Part shown: in pieces, positions 12,861 to 23,439 of the stretch
Layout: each line of letters begins with the position of its first letter
Position numbering within the stretch: position 1 is the stretch's first letter
Source: Leptodontidium sp. MPI-SDFR-AT-0119
Lineage: Eukaryota; Ascomycota; Leotiomycetes; Helotiales; Leptodontidiaceae
Direction of reading: 5' to 3'
Assembly (NCBI GenBank): GCA_020726505.1
Contig: JAHLEZ010000051.1
Coordinates: 62,001-126,000 of the forward strand
Length of the DNA stretch: 64,000 nt
Position numbers and translations under genes: made by a program
Notes under the pieces: model-generated
What the model was told of the DNA's origin: nothing
Database searches by the model: none
Seen by the model: only the letters and a program-made list of their open reading frames with translations

Positions 12861-13511
12861 CGTATATATAGAGTAAAAAAGATTGACTAAAGAGCTAATT
12901 AAGAGCCTTAGAATTGAGCTTAATTAGCAAGTCGGAGCTTTCATTAAGTTATAGAAATTATATAATTTCGGATGGGAAAGTAGATAAATATCTAAGGATC
13001 CGAAACATAAATACCCCCCGAAAATCACATATAAATAGACCTATTTTCAATGAACTAGACCCTCTTTTCGTTATTCGCCACCTCTAAGTTTATCGTTCAA
13101 TTTAGCTACCTTAAATTCAGCTGAATAAATGAAAATTCACTGAATTTTCACGTTCATTTATTCAATGGCCAGACCTACTTCTCACCAAACGGCAAGCAGG
13201 TCGTCTCGGGCTCTAGCAATCACAGGGTGCGGCTCTGGGATACGACAACAAGAGCGCCGCTCTAGACGCTTTAGGGCCACTCGGATTTAGTCACTTCTAT
13301 CGCCTTCTTATCCGACGGCAAGCTGCCACCAACTTTACACATCTTGAATTATTGGCTTGTAGAAGGCATCACGAATGTTCTCTAGCTACCTACTGAATAT
13401 CGACCTACTTGTAAAGCTATTTAAGACAGAACTGTCGTTTTGGGATATTTATTAGCGAGAATTTCATTTCTTTAGATTAAAAAGGGGCTAAAGTTTATTT
13501 TATAGAAGTAA

Positions 13512-14471
13512 CGTGCATCCCTGTGTGCCGGAAAACTGTTGGTCATGTGACGTTACACCTTTATGCTTAACAGGCTTAGACCCTATAATAAGTTACCCCT
13601 CTATATATATAGTTTCAGTCTCTTAGTTTTAGACAGATCATCACTTCTTCTTCTAATCCTCAACTAAAACCCTCCGTGTCGGAAAAACTAATAGGTACTT
13701 TGACTTTGGGCATTATAAAACTTACGTAAACTATAATAATTATCTACAATGTTTTGAAAGTTATATTCTATAGCTATTCTAAAACACCTTCAACCTCTTT
13801 TACTAGAAAACCATATTCATATCGTCGCCGCTACGGCTGATTTACAAAGGGTCTCATTTTGTAGCCAAACGTACTTTCTCTTATTACCGCTTTATCTCTA
13901 GGCTCTCGGTACTTCTAATACCTATAAAAGGATCTTATTCGAGCTCTTAGGCTCCCCAACTATATAGGAAGTCGTTGTCAGCCTTGCGGCTGCTCCGGCG
14001 TCCAAATTTATGCATGATCGCATGCGATTCGGTACGAAATACCTCGGATCGAAGCGAGTGACGATCTTGGTGGAGAACAGCCCCGCACACCCCGCAGTAA
14101 CTTACTGCCTGAGATTTAAGGCTATAGAATCGAACTCCAAAGATCGAAGGTAAATTCAGGATCAAAGGTTTTTGTTTTTTATTATTCACTTTCTATTCCT
14201 TTAGCTTCCTTTGCAGTGATAGAAACAAATCATACTTAATCAGAAGTGGCTTCGAATATTATACGTCTATAGCTTCTAGAATTCTAGCCTGAGCGATTAG
14301 CCGGTCTTACGCGCTTCTAATGATCTACGACAATGTCATTGCCGCGAGGCTGCCTCAGCTGAGTCCGCCAGCCTCAACACGGCGTTTTCTCTAACTTCAC
14401 TCAGTATTTATATTAATTCGACGGCTTAACAACTACCCGAAACCCTACCCTACTGTGAAATAGAGAATGAT
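13512..14471. other. intergenic region between NLR-A and NLR-B
   Basis: Moderately AT-rich, with a TATA-like run (tatatatatagt) near 13602. On the minus strand 13947-14189 is open for 80 codons, with a Cys pair (YCGVCG) and an MHKFGRRSS stretch. I do not recognise it, and nothing fixes a promoter or intron, so I leave it as a possible gene fragment. No other feature was found. Confidence 0.4.
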
Positions 14472-14525
14472 GGTGTGAATGATGATTCTATTGAGGGGGC
14501 ATTTCTAGGTCTATATAACTACTTT
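14472..14525 (+). promoter_or_regulatory. probable core promoter block of NLR-B (TATA region)
   Basis: This ~54-bp block starts ggtgtgaatgatgattct and contains a TATA-like ctatataact. It recurs in inverted orientation at 51195-51247 with only a few mismatches, while the flanks do not match well. It sits about 290 bp upstream of the NLR-B start codon. Conservation at two loci plus the TATA-like core suggests a shared promoter; this is inferred from sequence only. Confidence 0.5.
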
Positions 14526-14542
14526 GAGTACCGAGTACCAAG

Positions 14543-14762
14543 CTCTCGCATCGGTTATTAGCTTTGTATCAAGTTACTAGCTTTGTATCAAAGGCTCGCA
14601 TCAGTTATTAGCTTCGTATCAAGTTACTAGCTTTGTATCAGAGGCTCGCATCGGTTATTAGCTTTGTATCAAGTTACTAGCTTTGTATCAGAGGCTCGCA
14701 TCGGTTATTAGCTTTGTATCAAGTTACTAGCTTTGTATCAAAGGCTCGCATCGGTTATTAGG
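14543..14762. repeat. 50-bp minisatellite upstream of NLR-B (about 4.4 copies)
   Basis: Units start at 14543, 14593, 14643, 14693 and 14743 (partial), each reading ggctcgcatcggttatta followed by two agctttgtatca motifs. Units are 94-100% identical by eye. The array ends about 55 bp before the start codon of NLR-B, so it lies in the promoter or 5' UTR. The agctttgtatca motif also occurs near the related promoter block at about 50980. Confidence 0.9.
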
Positions 14763-14816
14763 CTCGCATATGGCTAGTATTCTTATACCTACTACGACCC
14801 TCGAACCTTTCGAATA

Positions 14817-16915
14817 ATGCGTTTACTACAGTGTGATAATAATGGCGACCTTAGCCTTATCGAGTTCTTCGAGAGCGTTATACCCAAGTATACTATACTT
14901 TCACACAGGTGGAGAACAGAGGAGGTTACCTTTAAGGATCTACTAGAGGGTACAAGCAAGGATAAGGCTAGTTATAGCAAGATACAGTTCTGCGGAAAAT
15001 AAGCCCGGCGCGATAGTTTGTAATACTTTTAAGTAGATACTTACTATATTAACAAATCGAATAGCACCGAGCTCGTAAAGGCCGTTAATTTTATATTTCG
15101 CTAGTACTAAGAAGCGGTCAGATGCTACGTTTATTTATAAGATGTTTCGACACTAAAGCGAAAAGTAAGTGATACGTTTGCCGAGTGTACTTGGGAATTT
15201 ACTTTCTGAGCAAGCAATTAGTTTACACGAGGCTAAACCTTATAAAAACTCCTTACTCCACGATCAGTTAAATTCTTTTCCTAGCAAGGCAATAGACTAA
15301 GTAATAAGAGAACTCTAAAGTAATAAATCCACGAGATTACGGGAATCCCTACTATGACGCTTCGAGAGTACCTTCTCTCCTAGTTCGATATTAATAAACG
15401 ATTCTTATAGGCAGAAAGTCGACAAACCACACGCAGAGAAGATAAGGCATATTCGCTCTTTGGGATTTTCGATGTCTAAATGCCCCTTCTTTATAGCGAG
15501 GGAGAAGACAAGGCGTTTCAGTGGCTCCGAGAGGCAGTCAATAAATCTTTGAAAGGTAAGTCTTATCCCTATTAATAATGCTTAATACATCTATTAAAAT
15601 TAGCGCTAACTAGCAGTTTAGGTTCTGAGAATAACTTACTTCGTCACTTACTATATACTAAAGAGGCGCCCTTTAACTTCTACAACCGCGAACACGTATT
15701 TACCTGCCACCCTAACACCTGCGTCGACCTTCTACAAGAGATATATGACTAGTATAATAAATACGACAAGCGGTGCATTTTCTAGTTAAATAACTTAGCG
15801 GGCACCGGGAAATTTACGATTGCGCGCACGATTACTCGTAAATACTCTAAGCAAGGACGTCTTAGGGCCAGCTTCTTCTTCTCGAGGGGCGTTTAAGATG
15901 TAAGCCATACTAGTAGGTTCTTCACAAGTCTTACCGTGTAATTATTAAATTATATACTATCTCTTTAGTATTATATCTCAGATGCTATTTCTTAGAACAA
16001 AGACATTGCGAGCAAATCCCTTAGTAATCAGTGGCGCCAGCTCATCCTCCGCCCCCTATTGAAGCTAGAAAGCTATAATAGCTAACTCCGCTGTATTCTC
16101 ATAATCGATGCTCTTAATAAATGTGACAACGAAGACTATATTCGCATAATTTTACATCTTCTAGCTGAAGTTCGATCGTTAAGGAAAGTACAACTCAGAG
16201 TTTTTTTAACAAGTAGGCCTAAAACCCCAATTCGGCACGGCATATACTGTATCCCACAGACTGAGCACTAGGACTTCATTCTCCAAGATATACCGCGTGT
16301 GGTTGTCGATCATAATATCTTTCTATTCCTAGAATATAATCTAAGGAGAATTAGGCAGGAATGGACTCTTAGAGCTGGCTGGCCAGGCGAGCAGGTTCTC
16401 CGCCAGCTAGTTACGTATACTGGCGGTCTCTTTATTTGAGCGGCAACAGTATGTCGGTTCATCTGTGAAGGGAAACGATTCGTACGCAAGAGACTAGATA
16501 CAATTCTCAAGGGTAGTAGTAGTGCTATTACCGCACTAGAAAAGCACTTCTACGAAATCTACTTAGCTGTTCTTAAAAACTCGATCTCCTCGGACTATTC
16601 GGAAGAAGAGAAAGAAGAGGCACGCGATATACTAAAGTATATACTTGGAAGTACAATAGTATTACTCTCGCCTCTTTCTACCTCTTTATTAAGTTGGCTA
16701 TTACAGCTTTCAAGAGAAGATATCGACTTAATATTTAAATATCTTTATGTGATCCTTGTTATTCTAGAGGACTCGACTTACTCGCTTCGCTTATACTACC
16801 TGTCATTGCGCGACTTTCTCCTTAATAAAGACTTATATTGTTACGACCTACGATACGCCTTGCATTCTAACCGACACTGGCTCGTAGTATCGCTGGCTAT
16901 GCGACGGCGCTAAGC
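14817..16915 (+). pseudogene. NLR-B: HET-NACHT STAND receptor pseudogene, 3' end lost to a Gypsy insertion
   Basis: It opens with MRLLQCDNNGDLSLIEF and YTILSHRW, the canonical N-terminus of HET-E/HET-D type HET domains, and continues with the YF.VDT.YINKSNSTEL region. A likely intron starts at GTAAGT (15556). The NACHT domain is nearly open from about 15690. Its P-loop reads LAGTGKFTIARTI (about 15793-15829), where the family has GTGKST, so the Ser is changed by one C-to-T. The Walker B segment reads LIIDALNKCDN, with Asp changed to Asn by one G-to-A. Stops are TAG/TAA at Gln/Trp positions. The reading ends near RRR.A at about 16915, where Gypsy-1 begins; no WD40 or other sensor repeats follow. 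Confidence 0.9.
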
Positions 16916-17397
16916 CTAATAGGGAAGACTAGGAGGCGAGTATGCGACATGTTAATGTAAATGGCGTGCGACTACGCTAGGCCCTATTAGGAAGGTCCTT
17001 TATATATATATACTCGAGCCCTCCCTTACGGAGAGCTTTCCTTTCTTCCTTATCTTTTCTTCTCGATTCTAAGCATAGCTAAAGGCCCAAATACAAAGCT
17101 AGAGTTTACTCGCCGTAATATAAGAAAAGACTAATACCCCTTCGCTATAAAGTATTATATTTCACCCGGTCTTACGCCTTATCGACTTACCCTTATAGTA
17201 AATTAATAATGAGCCTTAACAGTTTAGCCCTATTCGACAGATAAGTACCTCTTTGCCCTAGTAATAGACTGTCTTAGAGAAAGCTAGATATTCTCTCGCG
17301 ATTAACTTGCCTTACTACAACTTGACGCGCGTCGCTGTTTTAGAACGTATATTTAATTAATAAATCGATTAATAACCTCAAATACCTCCTTACTTTA

Positions 17398-18306
17398 CTT
17401 TACTATTACTACTAACTTCTCCCCCTCGTCAGCGAAGCTCTAAAGAAAGAAGCGCCTTTATACAGCTAGGCTTTACTGACACCCTCATCTCTTCGGTCGA
17501 GACTCTCTCGGAGGAACTAGAGAGCTTTAACGGATTCGACTTAGACCCGGAAGATAAACCCCAGTACTTCTTTAACACATCGCTAGAACTAGCCGATATA
17601 GAAGGCCTTACCCCCGCTTAATAAGCTAGGGTAGACCAACTGATTAAGGACTTAGTTAGTTCCGCTGTCGCCGCCGCTGTCACATAAGCCCTCACTTAAT
17701 ATATTATCGATAACCCTCGCCAAGAGACTAATACTCCCTCTCCTTCTGACTAATTAGTGCGTGCTCTTACGGCGGACCTCTAGCCTACCGCCGACTACTA
17801 CCTCCTTAAGCTAAACCTTTGTCGTGCAGGTTATGGTAGGCCGGCTAAGCGAGCCCAATCAAAGGCACTATAGCCAAAGCGCCCGCGACCTCCATATTCA
17901 GGGAGCTCGAATAGACTATACGTAGATAGACAACAATCGATTACAGTACTGCGCATACCTTAATAATACGTCAAATTCGCCTCTGTGGAGCCTCTAGGCG
18001 TGCTCTTACACGACAACCTTACTATCCCTGCCGTTGAGCCTAATAAAGTCAAGTACCCCTATACCCCCTTTAGCGACTATAAGGGCGAAATCGAATACGA
18101 CGCTTAGAAGATGGATATAAAGCTCTTTATTTAGAAGTACTTAAGTAACTTCCCCACCGGCGAATCGTAAGTCCACGCCTACTTTAAGTATATAAAGGGA
18201 GAGGCTAAGACTATTATCCTTTAATAAATAGACCTCGACTTCGCTAGAGACTTTAATAAAGCCGCCAACGTCTTAAAGGCTTTAAAGTAGCGTTTCTTTG
18301 ATTAAA
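17398..18306 (+). pseudogene. retrotransposon Gag-like pseudogene of Gypsy-1
   Basis: One + strand frame is almost open apart from TAA/TAG at former Gln codons. It passes through SSVETLSEELESFNGFDL, a QxTAD-type acidic stretch and, after the solo LTR, the segment YKGEIEYDA.KMDIKLFI followed by FPTGES. This is the usual 'EfdaWr.ei..Kl' opening of Ty3/Gypsy Gag. It stops at RFFD.N, where the next TIR element is inserted. No zinc knuckle was reached. Family assignment is moderate; polarity is good. Confidence 0.6.
17820..18015. mobile_element. solo LTR 2 (196 bp), inverted copy of solo LTR 1
   Basis: It begins TGTCGTGCAGGTTATGG and ends CTCTTACACGACA, with an exact 5-bp duplication acctt (17815-17819 and 18016-18020). 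Over its whole length it is the reverse complement of 11655-11852, with differences mainly of the transition type. Removing it restores the gag frame. Confidence 0.9.
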
Positions 18307-18309
18307 ACT

Positions 18310-19068
18310 AGTGTGTTGACAAACTACTCTACTACTCTAGAGTAGTGAAATAGAGTAGAGTAGTTGATTTTTAGACTACTCTAGAGTAGAATTAGAGTAG
18401 GTATTTTGACTACTCTAGAGTAGTTGATTAGTAAGCTAATAATAGTAAGAATAATAATAATAATAATGTCTCTTAGGCTTAAACCTATTTTATAAATGCT
18501 AGCGTTAATGGATCTTCTTTATAATTACAGAATTTAAAAGTCCGGATTTTGTTCTCTTCAAATATAAACTTTTTATTAAATTCGGTTTATTAGATCTCTT
18601 ATAATTAAAACTTATATATTATAGAATAAAATAGCTATTAATAGCTTTAAAATAGCTTTATAAGTGCTACCGTGGACGGACTTTCTTAATAATTATAGCA
18701 TTTAAAAGCGCTAATTTTACTAATATATTATTAGTCTTTTTAATTTATAATACTCTATAAGTATTAATAATCGTAATTAATAATATAGATTAGCTATTAT
18801 TAGCTTATTTAATAAGTTATTAAGGTTATACTACGTAGGATATAAGACTCTCGAAGGTTCTACGATAAGATAAGCGGCCCGAGCCGCATCTAGCTACTTT
18901 AGGTAAGGGTCCCGCAATCTAAGCCTAATTAGGCTAAGCGAGGTCACATGACTACTACTCGAGTACTACTCTAGAGTAATAGAGTAGAGTAGAGTATTAG
19001 GTAATATATACTAGAGTAGAGTAGAGTAGTGGCTACTACTCTACTCTACTCTACTCAGTCAACACACT
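18310..19068. mobile_element. non-autonomous TIR element with palindromic subterminal repeats
   Basis: Terminal inverted repeats agtgtgttgac (18310-18320) and gtcaacacact (19058-19068) bound 759 bp. Both arms are crowded with the palindrome TACTCTAGAGTA and gagtagagtag runs. The core holds an imperfect ~170-bp tandem duplication (about 18490-18550 versus 18660-18720). It has no coding capacity. A target duplication is not obvious, so the element class is open; the gag-like frame ends at its left edge. Confidence 0.65.
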
Positions 19069-21499
19069 GTTTTCAGATAATTGTCCAGCACGATAGTTGC
19101 TAAACGTTTAATAGGCGTCTTACGCTTTGTACAAGGCGGTGTCTTCTTAGATTGCTGAAGTTCGGTGTTATATTAGTCTAAAGCGCCCATCTATTCGATT
19201 ATATTAAGAATAGTTACCTCCTTTGACCGAGCGTGGCTATTTACGAGTATATTAATCTATATTAAGGCTGACTAAGTTTTCGAGCTGCTTGTGGCCTATA
19301 TAGAATCTTGCCGTCCTATAGTAGTAATAGCGGGTGTTTCGTATATACTAGGCTAAATAGTAGTGAAGATACTTAAGTAGATCTCTTTTGGAATTTCTCG
19401 GCGCCTACTTATCTCGTAAAGGACGTGAATTGCTTTAGCGATTATCTCGGCTAATGTAAGCGTCTAGTTAGGCGAAAATAAGAGTAATATAGCCGGGTTA
19501 TCTTAAATAGGGAGTGACTACTCGCGATCGACTTATTACCCCTCTATTAAGGCAGTGTTATATAGGCTCAGTTATTGTCGTCTTAGGCTAGATAACAATA
19601 GAAGCTCCTTTAGTAAGGTTATCTTTACCTTATTTAGTAGAGAAGCGGTCCCGTTATTTTCGGTTAGAGGCGACAGAACTCCCTTATTTATAATAGGCGT
19701 AAAGAGAACTATTTATAATATACTAGTTTAATTATTAGATATTAGTGATTAGGATCCTCTGCTTAGGGTCCTTATAAGTATAAATAGGGCAGAATCTAGT
19801 AAGGTAGTCTTATGCGGTTTTACTACCTATAGCGAGGAGGTGTCTAATAAAGGTTAAACGTCTTCTCCTTTCCGGTCGCATTTTAGTAAGATTAGTTGTC
19901 TTAGTTTTAATAAATATAGTAATAAAGATTTACTTACGGTTTAAATATTAGTAGTCTCTTAGTCAAAAGCGACGGATAGTCGCTTATAAACTACGTTCCT
20001 CTTATAGCCGTCGTTAACATACTTAGCCTATAGCTAATATAATATTACTTCGTCGGCTATAGGCGACAGAGTGCGGCTAAGAGAGTCGTCTTTTACTTTT
20101 CCTTAAGCGGTATTCTCGGCTATAATCTGAGACATTTCTCCCTTATATGTATAAATGGACTAGTCCGTCACGGGGCTATACTTTCCTTTGTTTATAGTCT
20201 TCTCGTCGCTATTAGGTTAATATAAGACTAATACATTACTAAGAGGGAGGTGACACTAGTAACTTTAAGTAAAAGCACATCTCCGTCCTTAAGAGCACTA
20301 GGCTAGCTTAAAGAGGACTCGGGAGTTTAATAAGATTGATTTAATTACTTGCTTTCTTTTAGGTATTAGCTGGTAATATTTGTCTTGTACTCTTAGGAGC
20401 CTTAAACTTTAAGTTGAGAGTTACCCTGCGGGTAATTAAGGATTTCCTAAAATAAATGTCTCGTTATAGTTAGTGCCTTTAAGCACAAATCTTATATAAA
20501 TCTTAAGAACTAAGAAGGAGACTTAGTTTTCCCGCTTAAGTAGTAGAGCGGCCTTTAACTTACTTCTAACCGAGATTAGGCACCCTCTAAAGAGTTTAGA
20601 GATATAGCTACGATAAATTTTCTAAATAAGCAGATCGGATCTTCGATTGCGTCGTTAGGTCGAATAGGCCTATCCTGCTGGGAATAAGTTGATGTCACTT
20701 GCGGGACGTCTAACTAAGATGTAGCTGTTAAGTCGAAGTCTATCGTTTATATTTAGTAGAGAAGACGAAGGTTATACTTAAGTTAAGAAGTACTTATTAC
20801 ACGACTTAGAGAGTATTAAAGTTCAAAAATTCAAAGGAGTGAAATGAATTCTATTAAATTTATTATAAAGATTGTAATTTTTAGGTATCTTAACCGTGCC
20901 TATAGTACTCTTCTATATAAGTAACAACTAAATTGTTGCCCTTTCCCACCTTAATAAGTAGCCTGACATTATTTAAGTATAACTTCATCTTATAGTTAAT
21001 AAACAACCTCATAATTTCGTGCCTTACTTTAATATTATTTATTATATCTAAATCTTAACGTATTAGTTATTTAACTTCATAGAACTCGTCGTTATTATTA
21101 TTATCTTTAATCAGTTGTTTTATTATTTAACTTAGATATCTTTAGTAAAATACTACGGTGATTGTATTTGTTTCGACGTTAAAGTAAAGGAATTACTAGA
21201 CACCGAGGGGGTAAGTGTAGACTATATTAGACTTGAGATCTTTAGGCTTTTCGCTGCTGCATTCGAGACAAATAATAGTAATAGTAATAGTGATAAGTAT
21301 AATAATTTAAGTCAAGGATAACAATAAAGATAATTTAATTGTAGTAGATTTTATAATAATACGCCTATTAATAGGAACAAGGGAAATATACTTTAAACTT
21401 CTAATTATCGATAACAAAAAAGTGGCTAGTGTAGTCCGCGCTTAGATTTCTTTTACTTTAGCTTTATTATATACTTTAATTAGTGTATACTTACGTTCG
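19069..21499. other. degraded sequence, possibly a coding remnant
   Basis: AT-rich and RIP-like. On the minus strand 19080-19700 can be read with few stops (for example AEIIAKAIHVLYEISRRREI), and the + strand also has long semi-open frames, so coding polarity is undecided. I recognise no domain. The part after about 20830 becomes more AT-rich and may be the 5' flank of the DUF3723 pseudogene. Confidence 0.3.
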
Positions 21500-22980
21500 T
21501 TAGAAGCTTTTCTACTAAAAGCTTAATAATTTTAAAAGAGTTACGTGTTAAATTCTAACGTTAACTATTTAATCTATAATATTTAATTTACTATATAATC
21601 AAAATTTATTTAAATCTCAAATTCGGTGTATATTAATATTAGTTAATTACTAGAAATACATAACCTTGTAAGTAAAAAGGAACTATTATTAATATAGTTA
21701 ACTTTAATAACTACGTTAGTATAAGAACAAGGATTTTCTCCTAGGAACTACCTTATCTCCTCCTCTTATATTATATTACATTTCTCACAAATATACGATA
21801 GTCTTAAGCTCGAGCTAAGGAGTCTAAACTCGATGTAAAAGGCGTCTAAAATATCTTAGTATAACACGCATTAGCCTTAATATACTCCGTCTTTATTAAG
21901 ATAGTATAAATATACGCAAGGAGCTAAGCAGATAGTATATAGAGATATTACTAAGGTACTTTTATAAAGAAAAATATCACCGCTTAGAACTATACAATTA
22001 TATACTCGCGAAGATCTCCCGGGACTGTCTTGCTTTGGCGTTACGCGATTCAAGTGTTTTAATACATTAATTATTAAACGATCTCTTAGAACTCACTTTT
22101 CTAAACGACTACAAGCTTAATTATTTACATAAACTATATAAAATTAAGGCTACCTAGGAATTTCTCTCTAAAACGGACAAATAATAGACGGTCGATCTTT
22201 ACATATTAAGTATAATTAAGTATAATTAACAAATGTTTAAATTAACCGTAACGGGTAGATCTCGATATTAACTTAAAAACTTGCCTTATAAAAAAATACT
22301 TAAATAAAGAAAAGCCTACTAATAGTAAAATTTATCGCAAGATACGTTAATATAAAGATAATTTTATCTTTAAGCAGCGGTAAAAAGTATAGCTAAAGGG
22401 AATTAAAGTAAAGAATATAGTTACTTTACTCCGTAACAAGGAATAGATAAAAGCCTTCGATAGCTTACTGCCTATTTATAGTCTCTAAGATAGACTAAGG
22501 TTAACTACACTTTATAAGATAATGCCTATAAAATGCCCTAAAGTACGTAAGAAGCTTATCTTAGTATACTAGCTAATCTTACCTTAACTAATCATAAATT
22601 ACCTTAAACGTATAAAGAAATTTTACTCGGACTTAATAAAAGGTAATAAGCATATAATACAAAAGATCGACCCCCGATAATAAAGGCCATAAAGCTAAAA
22701 GCGCCACGATCATCAACGAGGGATATAAGGTTTCTCTATAGCGAGATATATAAGGGCAAGATATTTAGCGCCTTTAGTAATCTGTCGTACAGGCACGGGC
22801 ATGCGGCACCATGGCACTGCTGAGTCAGCAGCCCCTATTCGTGTATATAGTCAGTTACTCCCTACGAGCCTCCTTTTACAGAATCAGACAACTTCACCAC
22901 CCTCTTTGAGAGCACCTACTTCTATGCTCCACTTCTGCACCACATAATCTTAAATAAGAAGAGATTTAAAAACGCCTACA

Positions 22981-23227
22981 TGTGACGCTTGCCCTAAAAA
23001 GACGGTAATCACGTGTAACTGACGCCTCACATATCAACATAGGACATATGACGATACTAAGCATTAACTTAGAATCTATAATTATAGAGGAAAGAAGGTA
23101 AGGAAAGAATAAGTCTATATATAAGAGGTTAGTATGCCTAGTACTATAGTAATCTCGGTACGTCCCGATCGAGCAGTACTAAGTGGAGCCGGTGGAAATA
23201 AGGCTTTAAATAGTAATAATCGTTACA
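22981..23227 (-). repeat. Gypsy-2 3' LTR (247 bp)
   Basis: Pairs with 31514-31760 over its full length without gaps; differences are all transitions and concentrate in the last 25 bp. Confidence 0.95.
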
Positions 23228-23439
23228 CTACCCCCCTTTTTAGAAAAAGCTTATCCTCGAGCGTTAGTTCATCTCCTTATTACTATTAAGGTCGTCGTAG
23301 TCGTTAATACTGTCTTCTTATGCTTTAATCCATTTAAGTAACTTAGTAGGGGGTCTTACTTGTTCGGGGTAATTAAGGTGAAAATCCCTGACTTTGTACG
23401 AAGCGTACTTGAGGTTAGAGGCATTATATTAGTCTAAGT

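Larger units (their letters stand above)
9495..13177 (+). mobile_element. hAT-superfamily DNA transposon (3.68 kb) inside the WD40 array
   Basis: It begins TAGGTCTGGCCAATGAA and ends with the matching inverted sequence (TTCAATGGCCAGACCTA). It is flanked by an exact 8-bp duplication, cttctcac (9487-9494 and 13178-13185), the hAT signature, which falls in the AFSPDGK codons of a WD40 unit. It carries a transposase remnant on the + strand and a solo LTR at 11655-11852. Confidence 0.93.
1..13511 (+). pseudogene. NLR-A: NACHT-WD40 STAND/NLR pseudogene, split by Copia-1 and a hAT element; 5' end off window
   Basis: A fungal NLR-type incompatibility receptor of the HET-E/HET-D class, built from pieces 1-188, 8057-9494 and 13178-13511. 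Piece 1 reads as the C-terminal helical part of a NACHT module (YRPITLDELASFVDMP, then LCGSFLTLRECTISFV). Piece 2 resumes in the same protein after Copia-1 (YTIFSQSLQVMSKRLRR, then VKQPDPDLL), runs through IERKPKV and enters a WD40 array of 126-bp units. Piece 3 carries the last WD40 units and the usual tail of this family (VLGYLLARISFL). Nearly all in-frame stops are TAG/TAA where the family has CAG/CAA or TGG, as expected from RIP. The N-terminal effector (HET or other) and the P-loop lie upstream of the window. It cannot be functional. Domain assignment is from family knowledge; the joins are seen directly from target duplications and the continuing reading frame. Confidence 0.9.
16916..18309 (+). 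mobile_element. Gypsy-1: 5' fragment (putative LTR plus gag)
   Basis: After NLR-B breaks off, 16916-17125 has LTR-like features: a TATA run at 17003-17013, a pyrimidine-rich transcription start zone, and an end near ctcgccgtaata. A gag-like frame follows. No second LTR was found in the window, so ends and target duplication cannot be fixed. The element is interrupted at 17820-18015 by a solo LTR and again at 18310 by a TIR element. pol was not seen. Confidence 0.55.

Noticed and set aside
14543..14762. CRISPR array
   Set aside because: Contiguous 50-bp tandem units without spacers, in a eukaryotic sequence.
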